Translations under genes and position numbers: made by a program | The notes under the pieces: generated by a model | Database searches by the model: none | Told to the model about the DNA's origin: nothing | What the model saw: only the letters and a program-made list of their open reading frames with translations | In this document: one piece after another, positions 11,261 through 22,855 of the stretch | How positions within the stretch are numbered: position 1 is the first letter of the stretch | How the letters are laid out: every line of letters begins with the position of its first letter | Assembly (NCBI RefSeq): GCF_943734655.1 | Contig: NC_071354.1 | Coordinates: 47,732,044 to 47,796,043, forward strand | Origin: Sabethes cyaneus | Taxonomy: Eukaryota; Arthropoda; Insecta; Diptera; Culicidae | Length of the DNA stretch: 64,000 nucleotides | Direction: 5' to 3'

Positions 11261-12753
11261 CAGTCAACCAAAAAAGTATTCGGACAGCAGCGCATACAAT
11301 TTTCTTTTAGTAATTTTGCACAGTATTTTTGCAAAGAATGGTAACACATATTTTTTAAAACAATGTTTAACTAAAGCATATTTAGATGCACAACAAAAAT
11401 TCGGGGAAAAGCTTTCCGTTTTGAAGATAGGGTACATATAGTTTGAATTCCTCAAAAATGCAGCCAAAAAAGTATTCGGACAGTTAACTATTAGTTGAAA
11501 CAAATGTCCTTTCTCGCTCATCTACTACCTCGTAGGACCATTTACAATCTTGATGACCTGTTTTAATCTGTTTGGGATAAAATTAACAATTTTTCAAATA
11601 TCCCTCTGTGAATTGCTGACCTTTTTTTTACAAGAGCTCGGTTTAAGTCATTGTGATAAGAAATCGAATGATTTCTCATTTAGAAATAAAATTATCTAAA
11701 AAGATGTTCAAAAGGGTTCAAATCTAGACTGAATGCTGATGTTTCGATAGCTCTAGAACAATTATATGGTGCCTACCGCTTACAATTATCGACAGTATGT
11801 TTAGTTTCAACATCCCGCTACAATATGTATGTACCGCACAATTACAATTTTGCTTTAATTTCACCTAAAATTGTTCAGATAATTGAGTTTACACTTAGTT
11901 CTATCCAAAAATACATATCTTTGCTACCTCGGAACTTTGCATGCATCCCAACAAGGTATGACACTAACCGCATTGCATGTTTACTTGCTGACGAGTGATT
12001 TTTCTCTTGTAACCCTTCTCTTTTAGTTATACTTGCATAAGGGTTGTTGATGTCATACCTTGTTGGGGTGCTTGTAAAGCTCCGAGGCACCAAAGATATA
12101 TATTTTTGGATAGAACTAAATGTAAACTCAACTATCTGAATAATTTTAGGTGAAATTAAAGCAAAATTGTAATTGTGTGGTACATACATATTGTACCGGG
12201 ATGTTGAATCTAAACATACTGTCGATAATTGTAAGCGGTAGGCACCATATAATTGTCCTAGAGCTATCGAAACATCAGCATTCAGTCTAGATTTGAACCC
12301 TTTTGAACATCTTTTTAGATAATCTCATTTCTAAATGAGAAATCATTCGATTTCTTATCACAATGACTTAAACCGAGCTCTAGTAAAAAAATGGTCAGCA
12401 ATTCACAGAGGGATATTTGAAAAATTGTTAATTTTATCCCAAACAGATTAAAACAGGTCATCAAGAATGTAAATGGTCCTACAAGGTAGCAGTTGAGCAA
12501 GAAAGGACATTTGTTTCAACTAATAGTTAACTGTCCGAATACTTTTTTGGCTGCATTTTTGAGGAATTCAAACTATATGTACCCTATCTTCAAAACGGAA
12601 AGCTTTTCCCCGAATTTTTGTTGTGCATATAAATATGCTTTAGTTAAACATTGTTTTAAAAAATATGTGTTACCATTCTTTGCAAAAATACTGTGCAAAA
12701 TTTCTAAAAGAAAATTTTATGCGCTGCTGTCCGAATACTTTTTTGGTTGACTG
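11261..12753. mobile_element. Tc1/mariner-type long-palindrome (foldback) element
   Basis: Two arms of about 703 bp (11261-11963 and 12051-12753) are near-perfect inverted copies around an 87-bp loop. The termini read CAGTCAACCAAAAAAGTATT on both sides and are flanked by TA on each side (11259-11260, 12754-12755), the Tc1/mariner target. A second, internal copy of the terminal motif (GCAGCCAAAAAAGTATTCGG) sits about 200 bp inside each arm. No transposase frame is visible; the 70-100 codon frames on both strands are mirror images of each other. Likely a non-autonomous element mobilised in trans. Confidence 0.85.
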
Positions 12754-12914
12754 TATGAAACCAATAGCAGAGTAGTTTCATTTTTCAAATTTCTCGAATA
12801 TTTTCGAACAAATTATATGACCGAAAAAGTACATTTGAGTCATTTTGGCTTTACGTCAACTATGAAACCATGGATAGAATAATCTTAAGTTGTTTGTGAG
12901 TTGTAACTAAATTT

Positions 12915-13346
12915 TATCGGCTAGATTGCTGTAATTACCGCGGCATTGCTGGTCAACGCCGCTTACAAGGTGCTTTCCCAGATTATATTAGGTCGTCTAT
13001 CCTCAATAGCAAGATAATTCGTAAGGCAGTACCAGAGGGGCTTTTATGGGGGCCCGTGCTACTACGGATCAAGTTTTTACTCTCTGACAAATCCTCCAAA
13101 AATGTCGGGAATACAACTTGCCGACGCATCATATTTTCGTGGATTTCAGCTCAGCATAGGATACAGTCGAGCGCGAACAGCTGTTGCAAATAATACATGA
13201 GTACGGTTTTCCGAACAAACTGACGCGGCTGATCAAAGCTACCCTGGAGCGAGTGATGTGTGACTTGCGTGCGTCGGGGGCACTTACGAGTTCTTTCGAA
13301 TCGTGCAGAGGGTTGAGACAAGGGAATTGACTGTCCTGTATGTTAT
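12915..13346 (+). pseudogene. LINE reverse transcriptase fossil, 5' half
   Basis: Contains NYRG, a degraded RATTDQ-like region (about 13055-13090), motif A with ISAQHRIQSSANSC in the wrong frame, and a region matching the copy at 28255-28500. It is cut at ATGTTAT by the element at 13347-15227 and continues at 15228. Confidence 0.7.
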
Positions 13347-15227
13347 CAAATATACTATATTAACAATATAGTTCATTTCGCAAAATCTCATATATATCCG
13401 AAAAGACGCAAAAGTAACACCCTCTTGCGGACAAAAAGGTGACTAAAAGCTTTTTGTAACAAAAATTTTTAAGCGTGCAACCAATGCATAAGTAAAAGGT
13501 GCGGTAGATTGAATATGCTATCTCTAACCCTATGACGTCATTCTTCTAGATTGTAACATTAGATATAAAAATTAATTGTGAACAGTAGAAACCTGAGAGA
13601 GATTAGCGGATAGGAAAAAATCGTACGTCAAATGCAGCCAGTTCGAACTGTCGAATGCTTCCAGTTGTTATTATTGGTCAAAAATGGAAAAGTGTTGGTA
13701 ACCCATACAAGTTTTCGTCTGGTAGTTCTTTAGGAAAACACAAATAAGAAAATATTTTACGCTAAGCATACTTTCGAATTTCTCACTAAAGTACTCATAA
13801 CATGTCATTTTACATGCAATAAACTATGCGCTTCCGATTTATCGTATGTTGCATACAGTATTTTTGCAAAAGCTGATGTACCATAGATCAACTAGCACCA
13901 AAAAATGTCACTGCAAGACACGCACTTTTCACGTCCAATGTAGGGTTCACGCACATAATAAGAAGAATGAGAACTGTCAAAGAATGAGAAAAAGAAAACC
14001 GTCTTTGCGACTCTCTCTCAGGTAGAAACTGTCCAACTTTTTACGAACCATAATGTCGGACGTGTACGTAATATTTGAACAACATTTTTGACATTTCAGT
14101 AGCGTGCAGGAATAAAATAAAAACAATTAATTTATAATTGTCATAATTTTTCATTTATGGCCTGTTGTATTAACCTATGACGTTTGTTATCAGTATTGAA
14201 AAAGTCGGATTCATGAAAATGTAGGGAACAAATCAGACTACTTTTGCTGATTGACGGTTTGTGACAAAACTTTGCCCACGTATCCGTTTGCCTAAAGATA
14301 TAATGAAATAGGAACATAACTGGAAATCGAAATATTCCAAAAATAGTTTACCTTTTGGTAGAATTAATTCGGAAAAAGGAAACACTTGGAGGGACCCTCT
14401 TTTAAACTGGAACATCCAGAAACTGCACAGTATATGCGACCCATTTTACAAATTTAGTACTTGAACAATAATAAAACTAACCGGATTAGTTTGTTATACG
14501 AAAAATTGACAAAAGTCTTGGTTTTAGCGATCCAACCAAATGTTTGAATTGTAGCAACGTTTTTATTTCAAACCATCTAGTAAGTTTTCACTTAATACGC
14601 GGCTACGAAAATAAGGTGCTGCCACCAGTAAATATTTAGTCTTCAAAACAGGCAAGGTCAGAAAATCATTAAAGAGTTTTGACAATTTTCTTCTCAATTT
14701 TTGACAATAATTCTTCATTACACTCACATATCTCAATAGAGTTAACAAAAGGGCGAATGCCGCAGGTGTTAACAAAACGCGTGAGTTCTTTTTTGCTGAA
14801 CTAGCCTAGCAAAATCTCAAATCTTAATGGTTTTTACGCTTGCAGCATTTGCCCTTTTGTTGATTCTATCTTCATATGCGCAATTCCATGAGTGTAAAAG
14901 GGATGATGGAGAATTGAATTGAATTGAATTGAAAATAGAACCGGTAAACCAGAGAATGTGGCAAACGTGAACAAACCGAGCGAGAGCTGATTTTCTTATA
15001 CTGGTCCAGCAGAAAATAACTCATCCGTTTGGTACACATCTGTGACATTCGCCCTTTTATTAATTCTATCTAGAAATGGGTAAACTCTATACTGAAAGTT
15101 GAGTTGTTTCCGATAGACGTGTCGAATTTACGGTGTACTTTGGTAACCTTTTATGCCGCAATGGCGCTAGTAGTCGTGTCTTCAGGATTATAGAGGAGTG
15201 AACTATATTGTCAATATAGTATATTTG
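13347..15227. mobile_element. 1.88-kb TIR DNA element with 7-bp target duplication
   Basis: Terminal inverted repeats of about 29 bp begin CAAATATACTATATT and contain an internal CTATATT-N3-AATATAG palindrome; one mismatch separates the two ends. Exact duplications ATGTTAT flank it at 13340-13346 and 15228-15234. The paralogous LINE copy at about 28476-28482 has a single ATGTTAT, so it serves as the empty site. The interior has no transposase-like frame and contains a smaller TTAA-flanked inverted repeat and a GAATT microsatellite. A 7-bp duplication does not point cleanly to one superfamily. Confidence 0.8.
14746..15059. mobile_element. TTAA-flanked inverted-repeat element
   Basis: The left end reads TTAACAAAAGGGCGAATG (14742-14759). 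The right end, read in reverse, is TTAATAAAAGGGCGAATG (15063-15046). A third, inverted copy of the same end occurs near 14845-14870, suggesting a nested or duplicated MITE. A TTAA target would fit piggyBac or similar families, but the termini do not match a canonical piggyBac end that I recognise. Confidence 0.45.
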
Positions 15228-15600
15228 ATGTTATTCAACCTCGCTATTAAAGGTGAAATCCGGCGAGCGGAAATCGAAACGAGATGAACGATCTTCAGTA
15301 AGAGTAGCCAACTCTTAGCCTTCACAGGCGATCTCGACATCATTACTAGAAACCGGACGGCGGACGGCGAAAGCAATCTACGCTAGACTAAAAACAGAGG
15401 CTAGTAGGATTGGGGTGGCTATTGACGACGATGAACTGAAGGGGGTTGATAAGTTCGTCTACTCGGGATCTCTGGTCACCACCGACAATAATACGAGTAA
15501 GGAGGTTAACGATACATTCAACTCAATCTGCGGGTAGAAGAAATTCGGCAGAAAATAACTCTCACTCGGTTACGTCCCCTTGAAAAGTTGGTGTCGGAAT
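15228..15600 (+). pseudogene. LINE reverse transcriptase fossil, 3' half
   Basis: Continues the LINE at 12915-13346 after the inserted DNA element. It has a LFNIAIKG-like region, the RTGKLIRR-type stretch in broken frames, then VYSGSLVTTDNNTSKEVN (about 15455-15510), typical of the thumb/C-terminal part. The frame is broken by stops. Confidence 0.65.
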
Positions 15601-16559
15601 TTACGCTATTCTTACTTTTAGCATCTCACCTATGGCTGAGCAAAAGTAGATCATTCGATTTCGAAACAAAACGAAATGACATACAAGTTTGATGTTTGAC
15701 CAGTAGAACGAAATCAAAGCCAATTTAGAAAAGAGTTGCATTTTTTTCCTATCTAAAAGATGTTGTTGACTACACCTTCCCTTTTCATTTCAGTAAACAG
15801 GCTATGAAATTCAATCTCCAATTTTTGTTAGCGAGCATAAGAATATCAAATCCACAATAGATCAGAATAATGGTCGCGGTGGTAAGTCCCCAACACGGGG
15901 AAAAAATCAAATCCTGCTCACAAAACCAGCAGCTTCACTACAGCAGAAGGTTAGGAAGTATGTAATACCATTTCTAGATGCAACTTTCTACGCAGGAATC
16001 ATTCAGTTTTTACCAAAATAGAGCTGACTACTACAACATCATTAAAAGAAACTAAAATTAAAAATGATAATAGATGATTTACTGAGAAAAAGTTCTATCG
16101 TTAATGGTTTTATCAATGCTAATTTAATTTGTTGCAACTTTCATGAGCACTGTCGCTGATGCCAGCAACAATATGTTCTCTACTTTTGAGCGAAATTTGA
16201 TTACTTTTATCGTATATCGATATATTGCCATATATCGCGTGCTAGGAAAATTCGTAGCGATGGGACGAGCATTTTTTGAGTAACTGGGAAAAAATGTCAT
16301 TAAAAATATAACTTTACTTTTTGATTTTCTAAGAAAAATTAAAATAAAATGTTTGAAAAAATGAAATTCTTAATTTGGAAAACCTCAGAAATATAGCTGA
16401 GATACAGTACAAAATTTCCTTTTTCTCCTTCCATTTGCGTAATTTACGTTAACGTTCCTTAACTACATCGAACCCCCACCTTTCATAAATCACAAATACG
16501 CTTTTATCCATCACCGACAAAGTGGTGGATCACCCTGCTAACCTTTGCTAGTACATTCG
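15601..16559. other. AT-rich DNA, no recognised feature
   Basis: I see no gene. A short TATATCG-rich patch occurs at 16209-16240. The remainder is AT-rich and non-repetitive by eye. Confidence 0.3.
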
Positions 16560-17600
16560 CAAGAATTCTATCCTCTCAACCTCAAGAAAGCAGGCAGGCG
16601 GCATTCCCTGCCCGAAAAAAAGACAACCACCCCAGGAAAACCTCTCACGAACGAATAATGGTAAGCACCGAAAAGTGTAAGTGTTAGAAACATATTGGCT
16701 CTGGTGATATCAAAACCAGCCGAAGAGACACAAGACTGCTGGTATGGCCTCCCGAGGGATACGATATGATCTGCGCCCCAACCATCGTCGTCGTCATCGT
16801 GCTTCGGCGTTCGTTGAAAGAATGATGTGCCAGTTTTTTGAACTACCACGGCCACCACTACTAGGCACACCACTGACTGCTGTCGGTGTGCCACCACTAC
16901 AAAAGAAACTGGTTAACCACATACGACGGTACGCATGCTCCAAACGACGGCATTCGTCGCTCTGCCAGACCGAAACTTTCGAAGGGGAAAATGAGTGCCC
17001 CCTGGCTACATTCCAAACGGGGCAAAGCGATTATATGCGAATCGGCAGTGAATCGGTCGGAATGAAATGATAATAATTTTGGACAACCGAATAATGAGTG
17101 GATAAATGCGTGTAGGTATGGTTGTTTGTGAACTTTGTGAACGATTCGTACGCGCTGTTTGGCACGACAGACGGGAGAGAAAGAGAGAGAAAGAACATCC
17201 CAACAACGAAGGGGTGGTGGCGGGCGAAATGAGGGAGTGGGTGGTGGGTGCGGTGAAGGACAACACAGTGTGGAGCTGAGTGGTATGAAATGTCATGAAG
17301 TTGAAAATGCTTTTGGAAGAGCTGAAAACGAGGGCTTTTCGGTTGTTTCGTCGTTCGCTGTTGCTATTCGGATGGGTGTCAGGATGGCGTGGTAAACGTG
17401 GGAAAATGCAGAAGACACGGGCAGCAAGCACAGCATAAGCATAAGCGGTGAGGCCGGAATCGTTTTCCGAAACGACCGGGAGGGTTGGAACGAGTTTTCA
17501 TTTGAAAATGAGGAAAATGCTAATGGATTGCGTTGTAAGCTGGTGACGAGCGAGCGAGCGAGCGGGTGGTTCTGAGATGACCGATTGAATTTCTAAGAAA
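16560..17600. promoter_or_regulatory. GC-richer unique island 3' of a mam exon
   Basis: Base composition rises sharply relative to the surroundings, with CpG-containing words, a GAGAGAAAGAGAGAGAAAG tract at 17176-17194 and a GCGA tandem at about 17547-17562. Two overlapping frames (16744-17070 plus, 17006-17431 minus) are open for about 110-140 codons but show no recognisable domain and look like composition effects. Within a mam intron, this is a candidate regulatory element. Confidence 0.3.
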
Positions 17601-17768
17601 GTTCGAATGCGTTCTGTGTTCAGGTGCGGGTTTTGTTCTATCAGAAAAGATACAGTTCAAAATAGGAGAACCACCCCAAACCAGTACGAAAATATCGATT
17701 GCAAATCTCCAGCGGAGAGAGCCGATTATTGTTTTTGTTTACCCCCCAACCTGGTGCGCCTTGCTTAC

Positions 17769-18123
17769 CTTGTGAGTTTGGAGGTGCTTGATTTGGTTGT
17801 TGCTGCGAGTTGTTTTGATTGGGTCCATTTGGATTGTTGGGGTTTCCTCCGACACCGTTCGGATTATTTTGATTGGAAGGTTGCTGCTGCTGCTGTTGGG
17901 GACCGTTGGGGCCACCACCGTTCGGTGGTTGCTGTTGTGACTGCGGTGGACCACCGGGGCCCTGCTGCTGCTGTGCGTTCTGCTGAGATTGTTGCTGCTG
18001 CTGATTCGATTGCTGCTGCGCGTGCTGTTGCTGCTGTTGGCTGAAGAATACACCTTGCTGTGCTGCAACCGAGACGCCGCTCTTGAGATCGCCACTCAGG
18101 TGCAGATGCTGGCCGGCGGAAAC
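17769..18123 (-). CDS. mam: mastermind, internal coding exon (no ATG)
   Basis: Acceptor AAACCCACAG precedes the exon and donor CAAG-GTAAGC ends it. Read from 18123 it gives VSAGQHLHLSGDLKS then GVSVAAQQGVFFSQ, a block I recognise from insect Mastermind, followed by glutamine runs and Pro/Asn/Gly-rich linker (QAPPNSQ). It is 118 codons plus one base, and the leftover G joins the next exon to form Gly-Ser-Thr-Leu in frame. It has no methionine, so start-based ORF callers miss it and call other-frame shadows instead. The upstream coding sequence, including the basic N-terminal helix that contacts the Notch ankyrin-CSL groove, is not in this window as far as I can see. Confidence 0.92.
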
Positions 18124-19289
18124 CTGTGGGTTTAACGGAAAGAGGAGATGAAAATTTAGTGATATGTTTACAGCAATGGTTATGGCGATAACTGTTTAAT
18201 ATAAAATACAATCATAGTTGAAGTTATTCAAGATACTGTAGATTTCGTGGTAGGACCAGTAGCAATCTTTTTGCTTCATTTCGATTTATGAAAAAAACTC
18301 AACTAGGTAACTTTGAAGTTCTAGATTTAGAAGAGTTCAGATGCAGAAGTTTAATTAGATCAAAACTTTGTAATAAATGCAGCATTACTTATATAAATTA
18401 CCGCTTTCGTTGCGTTGACAAAAGAATGCAATGTTGAGAACAGCTATCTTCTGGGTTCTACAAAGCAGTAACTCGAGACCGTTTGTTTTTACATATTTTA
18501 TTAGAAATTTTTTTCTTGTCAGTTCATTTATAAAAAAAAATAATAAAAGCAGTGGTCTGAGATTACTCCCCTGCGGTACGCCAGAAATATTGCAGACAGC
18601 ATGAGTAGGAATACTCTAATCATAATTTTCATATTCAGCCTATGACCGTACGTACTGGTTGGTGACATAAATTTGACAACATTTGCCATTTTTGACATGT
18701 TTTCCATTTCTACTAATGATACTGGAAAAAATATAAATTTAAGAGAAGAGAAGAGAAACCTGAGAAAAGTAAAATAAAACCGACATGGATCCTATCCTGG
18801 TGCCATGCACCAACATTCAAAATTGAAACCGAACTCTGCTGCATCTATTCTTAACAGATCCCAAAGTAGCGATCTACCGGATCTAAATAAAAACATAAAT
18901 GCTAATGCTAGATGAAAAACGCATCAATAATAACACCGTTTATCCATATTATTCCAACTACAATTGCCAGCAAATAGCGGCGAATGCGTGTCATGACATT
19001 TTGTGTGACTGATCATCGTACGTAAGAAAATGTTTGCTTATTAGTGTATTGTACACTGTGCCTAGTCGGGCTAGTTTCGATGCTTACAAGTGATGGGCAC
19101 TGTCGATACAAAGAAAATACAGAGCGATGGTATTACTTAACAGTCTGACATGATATTGCATGCTGGTAAATTTATAGAAAAAATGTAACCGTTTCGGCTC
19201 CTGACCTATGCTTTATTAGATACAAAAGTAACCACTTACAGAATGGTAAAGATACCCCCAGTTTCTCAAGCCTTGCAAGAAGCATACCC
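18124..19289 (-). other. Start of upstream mam intron; small jockey RT relic
   Basis: No further mam exon was found from here to the window end, implying an intron of at least 45.9 kb. At about 18540-18600 the minus strand reads CNISGVPQGSNLRPLLLLF, the hallmark PQGSNLGPLLF segment of a jockey-type reverse transcriptase. The rest is AT-rich. Confidence 0.5.
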
Positions 19290-19520
19290 TAATCAATTCG
19301 ATCAAACGCGGCTTTCAGATCAGTGAAGCAATTGCCGGGGCTAAGCGATAAACTGAGAGTAGCATCGAGAACGGGGTGATTAATATATCGAACCGGATGA
19401 AGTTGTATGGCAGAATCAATAGTATGCACCGGGTTCTTTTTTTGTATCAGAACGTGGAAACCGTGCAAAAGCGCAGTACATACTGCGTGAAACCGCTGGT
19501 AGTCGAGGATCATTACGGCT
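19290..19520 (-). pseudogene. LINE RT fragment with FTDLKAAFDRID
   Basis: The minus strand reads CFTDLKAAFDRID, motif A of a non-LTR reverse transcriptase, with upstream HVLIQKKNPVHTI-like remnants in a shifted frame. Too short for family assignment, though the wording is jockey/R1-like rather than RTE-like. Confidence 0.5.
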
Positions 19521-19934
19521 CGGAGGTAAATAGATTACACCGAAGTTCAGAAAACGAGTGACCACAACGACTTGGATCTGTAGGCGAGCAAGTGTTTCAT
19601 AAAACAGGTAGCGGTTGATGGACGAACTTTATTTGTTGGAGAGATTTTCTGACGCGAGTCGGGAACAGGGTTTCCGAACATCTGTCGCGACTGAATCTTC
19701 TAGCCAAGCCTAGTGTCTTTTAAAACGATTAAATTGAAGTGCAAAATTTGCCACAGTAGAAAAAATCATTGATTGTAGTTCGGAATCAACGCACGTTCTG
19801 GTAGTAAACACGCAGCGATTATAAAGAGTTTTTATTGCGCTCAAGCCTGCATCCTTTTTAATCAATGAAATAATGATCTTGAATCGGATATAGTTTCAGT
19901 TTTTACGCTAGAGTGAATTCTGAACGGATCGTTG

Positions 19935-20930
19935 TCGTCATCGTCGTTTCAGTATAAAGCCGGGGTGGCTCGTGCTGTCTAAGCAGACGTCTCCATTTAT
20001 ATCGATCCTGCGACCTTCGTCGATAATTTCCCAGGCGTCTCAGAAGACACAAATCACTTGCGACCTGGTCGAGCCATATTGTACGTTCGGTCCCTTCTTT
20101 GGCCACACCGGTGGTGTTATTGAAGAGAACCGTTTTCGTCGCACTGTAGTCTTCTATGAGCAACATCCTTTCATGTATTTGATCTTTGACATCTTTTTTT
20201 TAACCCAAACCTCCAAGACTCCCCTTTCAGTCTGGCATAGATTGACACCGCCGTTGCAAAATTTTAGGTTATGATAACAAAGTCATCTGCATACCCTACT
20301 TTTGCTGAAAATTGAGCCTCGCTTCGAGGCCCGCTCATCGTATCATTCTCTCAAGAGCGATGTTAAATAACATGCAGGATAAGCCGTCACCTTGTCTCAA
20401 CTATCACCACGTTTCGAAGGAACTCGAGAGTGTCCAAATCTAATCAGTCACCTCAGCTTGTCCGGAAAGCCGTATTCTTGCATTATCTGATATAGCTAGT
20501 TTCGGTCGACTGTATCATATGTTGCTTTAAAGTCAATAAATATGTGATGTGTAGGCATGTTGTGCTCCCGACATTTCTGCAAGGTCTGTTGGATGGTAAA
20601 AATTTAGTCGGCTGCTACGCGAGCCCCCATGAAGGTCGCTTGGTAATTACCTACGAAACCGACCGGCATAACAGTATCTGAGAGAATATCTTGTAGGCGT
20701 TGCGTTTACCAGTGTTATTCCGTGCAAGAGTTGCAGCAGACCCTTTTTGTAGATGGGATATGCTCTGCTGGTAGGTGACCCTTACCGGCGGCTTTGTTGG
20801 TCTTCGGCAACTCGACTTTTCGTAAGATTGTTTGGAGATCAGTTGCTGTGACATTTTTATTTTCCCTGGGCATTTCTAGATTAACTTCTGTTCCGCCTCC
20901 TGCTGTAACTTTGCCACCGGTACTGCCAGA
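19935..20930 (-). pseudogene. RTE-like LINE pol fossil, minus strand
   Basis: Read downward from 20930: YPIYKKG (about 20755), GSRSSRLNFYHPTD (the RATTDQ region, about 20615), motif A remnants near 20520, GDGLSCMLF (about 20385), and the C-terminal segment TIWLDQVASDLC then RRSQDRYKWRRLLRQ (about 20080-19985). At least six frameshifts or stops. Confidence 0.7.
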
Positions 20931-20939
20931 ATAAGTCCT

Positions 20940-21245
20940 TCGGAGGGTGGAACGATTAATATGACTTCACAAGGCAAAATCTAAAGTTGGACGGTTAGGA
21001 TGGGGAGGACATGTTGCAAGAATGCCGGACCACTACCCTGCAAAGATGGTATTTGCTTCAAATCCGGTAGGAACAAGCGATCAGGGGCACAACGAGCAAG
21101 CTAGTTAGATCAGGCAAAGCGAGATCTGGCGTAGAGTTCAAGGTGTCTCGGGAATTGGAGAGCGGTAGCTCACGTCGAGTAAATAGGAGAAACTTCTTCA
21201 ACAGGCTTTGTCTTAGGACGGCAAACCAACTAAGTAAGTGACCAA
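20940..21245 (+). pseudogene. LINE 3' end fragment
   Basis: Starts in KLDGLGWGGHVARMPDHYPAK, the GHVVRMPDD region at the C-terminus of the same LINE type, and continues through a broken RPRLRW-like region to AAGTAAGTG, probably the remains of its short-repeat tail. Head-to-head with the copy at 19935-20930. Confidence 0.6.
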
Positions 21246-22399
21246 AATACCAGTTTACTACAATGAGCAGTTGAAATGCAAATGAAAGGTTAATGCTAAC
21301 GTGGTCACCTGGAAAATCTTTTGACTGTTAACTTGCTCGAGCTTCAACAACTAATTTTCCGGCGGCTCATGGTCTGTGGAAACGCCTTTAGAACCCCTAA
21401 CGGTTAATACCAATACACAATGCAATTATGGGCCGCAACTTTGGCAGCCTACGTTTATTAAGCATGTACAGAAAAAATTTGACAGCGTTATCAGCTAATT
21501 TGTAGCAGCCAAGATGAAAAAAGTCAAGCAACTACGCTCGATGCTTTGTTTGTACTGCCAGCTCTACTCCGGAGCGAAGAAACTAGACAACGTCAGGCAC
21601 TTTGGATCCGTCTGGATTTGCCATTTACAAACGTCCTCTCTCCTGGGGAGAAAGATAAGGGTGTCAAATGGAAGCCTGGTTCTGGCTACTCGACGGTGCT
21701 GAACCGACTGAAGCTACAGAGGAAGACAGAGAGCAAGGTGGCTTCATCGTTCCGCACCTTGGCCCGCGAGGCTACAGCAATCTAGTTAAAGTGATGAAGT
21801 ACTGTGTAATGAACCAAAATGAACATTTTTCTGCGGAAGCAGAAGCATAAGTCAAGTCAGTGTCTGAGTCATAATGGATGATAATTTGTGATAATTTGAC
21901 GCTGAACGGCCACGACTTGCAGGCAGTAATGTCAGATCTATGGATTTGCGGATTTTCTGTGGATCTACGGATGAGTGCTTAAGTATACCTAAGTATCTAT
22001 GGATTTTCATCAAGGTTACGGAAATGTTGAAAATTTATTTCAGTTGCAAAAATTACGCGATGTGCAGTAAATAATATCCCAAAAAGCATAACTTAATTCT
22101 TTGAGAACCGATATGAATGTTTCTGATAGTTTTTTTAGAGAGAAAGGAAAGAACCACTTAGTAACTGAAGGCGGGTGTGGCGGCTTTGTGAGTTGAAGGC
22201 GGGATATTCTTCACTTTCAGGCTTTCGCTTTTCCGGTTGGTGTACAGGAAAAAGGCGTTCGTTTCTATTTTTTGCACATTTTGACAGTTCCTGATACGTT
22301 ATTTTCTATAACAATATAGCTGAAATCTTTGTCCTATTTTGACTAGCTGTTTCTTTACTCTTTTTACGCGATAATTAAAAACAGTTGAACATTTAAGCC
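21246..22399. repeat. Mostly unassigned; 21514-21600 shared with 25690-25760
   Basis: About 21514-21600 (GCTCGATGCTTTGTTTGTAC and GCTCTACTCCGGAGCG words) recurs in inverse orientation at 25690-25760, the flank of another transposon. It belongs to an undefined dispersed repeat. A 60-80 codon frame here (21514-21850) has no recognised domain. No gene supported. Confidence 0.45.
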
Positions 22400-22853
22400 C
22401 TCAGAAAACACAACAAAAAAGTGATGAAAAGATTTCTCAAATGCGAAGAAAAATCAACGAAAAGACGGCTTATAGAAGATGAAAAGATGAAGAAAAAGTG
22501 ATGAAAAGATGTTGAAAATACGATAAAAAGTTGACGACAAAAGATGTCAAAAAAAAACACGACGGAAATAATATAAAAATGCGCTGAAAAGACACCGAAA
22601 AGAAGCCAAAACAGCGACAAGAGAAAAAAACAACAAAAATACATTCAAAAGACGTCACAAAGGCGATAAAACCTGCAAACAGGATGGCGAAAGGATGACG
22701 AATAAGCGACAGAAAAATTATGAAAACATCGTAATAAAAAGATAACATCCTTGTTGTATTCACAACATACATGACGATAAAAAATGGCAACAAACTGACA
22801 AAAAGATAACAAAAAATGCTAACGACGATAAAAGATGACAGAGAAAACGAACA
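22400..22853. repeat. Purine-strand degenerate repeat, left block
   Basis: Repeats words such as GATGAAAAG, GACAAAAAG and GACGAAAA with a period of roughly 14-18 bases. The plus strand is heavily adenine-rich with very few thymines. It continues after the transposon at 23795-24300, so it was once one block of about 0.95 kb. The long minus-strand frames (Phe/Ser/Leu-rich) are artefacts of this composition. Confidence 0.75.
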
Positions 22854-22855
22854 TA

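Larger units (their letters stand above)
4580..17768 (-). other. mam: Large mam intron (13.2 kb)
   Basis: Donor GTAAGC at 17768-17763 and acceptor CCCTCCCAG ending at 4580 (minus strand) join two exons in frame. The intron holds LINE fossils on both strands, a hAT MITE, a long foldback element, an 1.88-kb TIR element and GC-rich islands near each end. I saw no additional mam exon inside it. Confidence 0.85.

Noticed and set aside
11264..12750. Identical 85-codon frames at both ends of the foldback element
   Set aside because: They are mirror images made by the two palindrome arms and contain the terminal repeat; no transposase catalytic motif.
16744..17431. 108- and 141-codon frames on opposite strands
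   Set aside because: They overlap, have no family resemblance and lie inside a mam intron; composition-driven.
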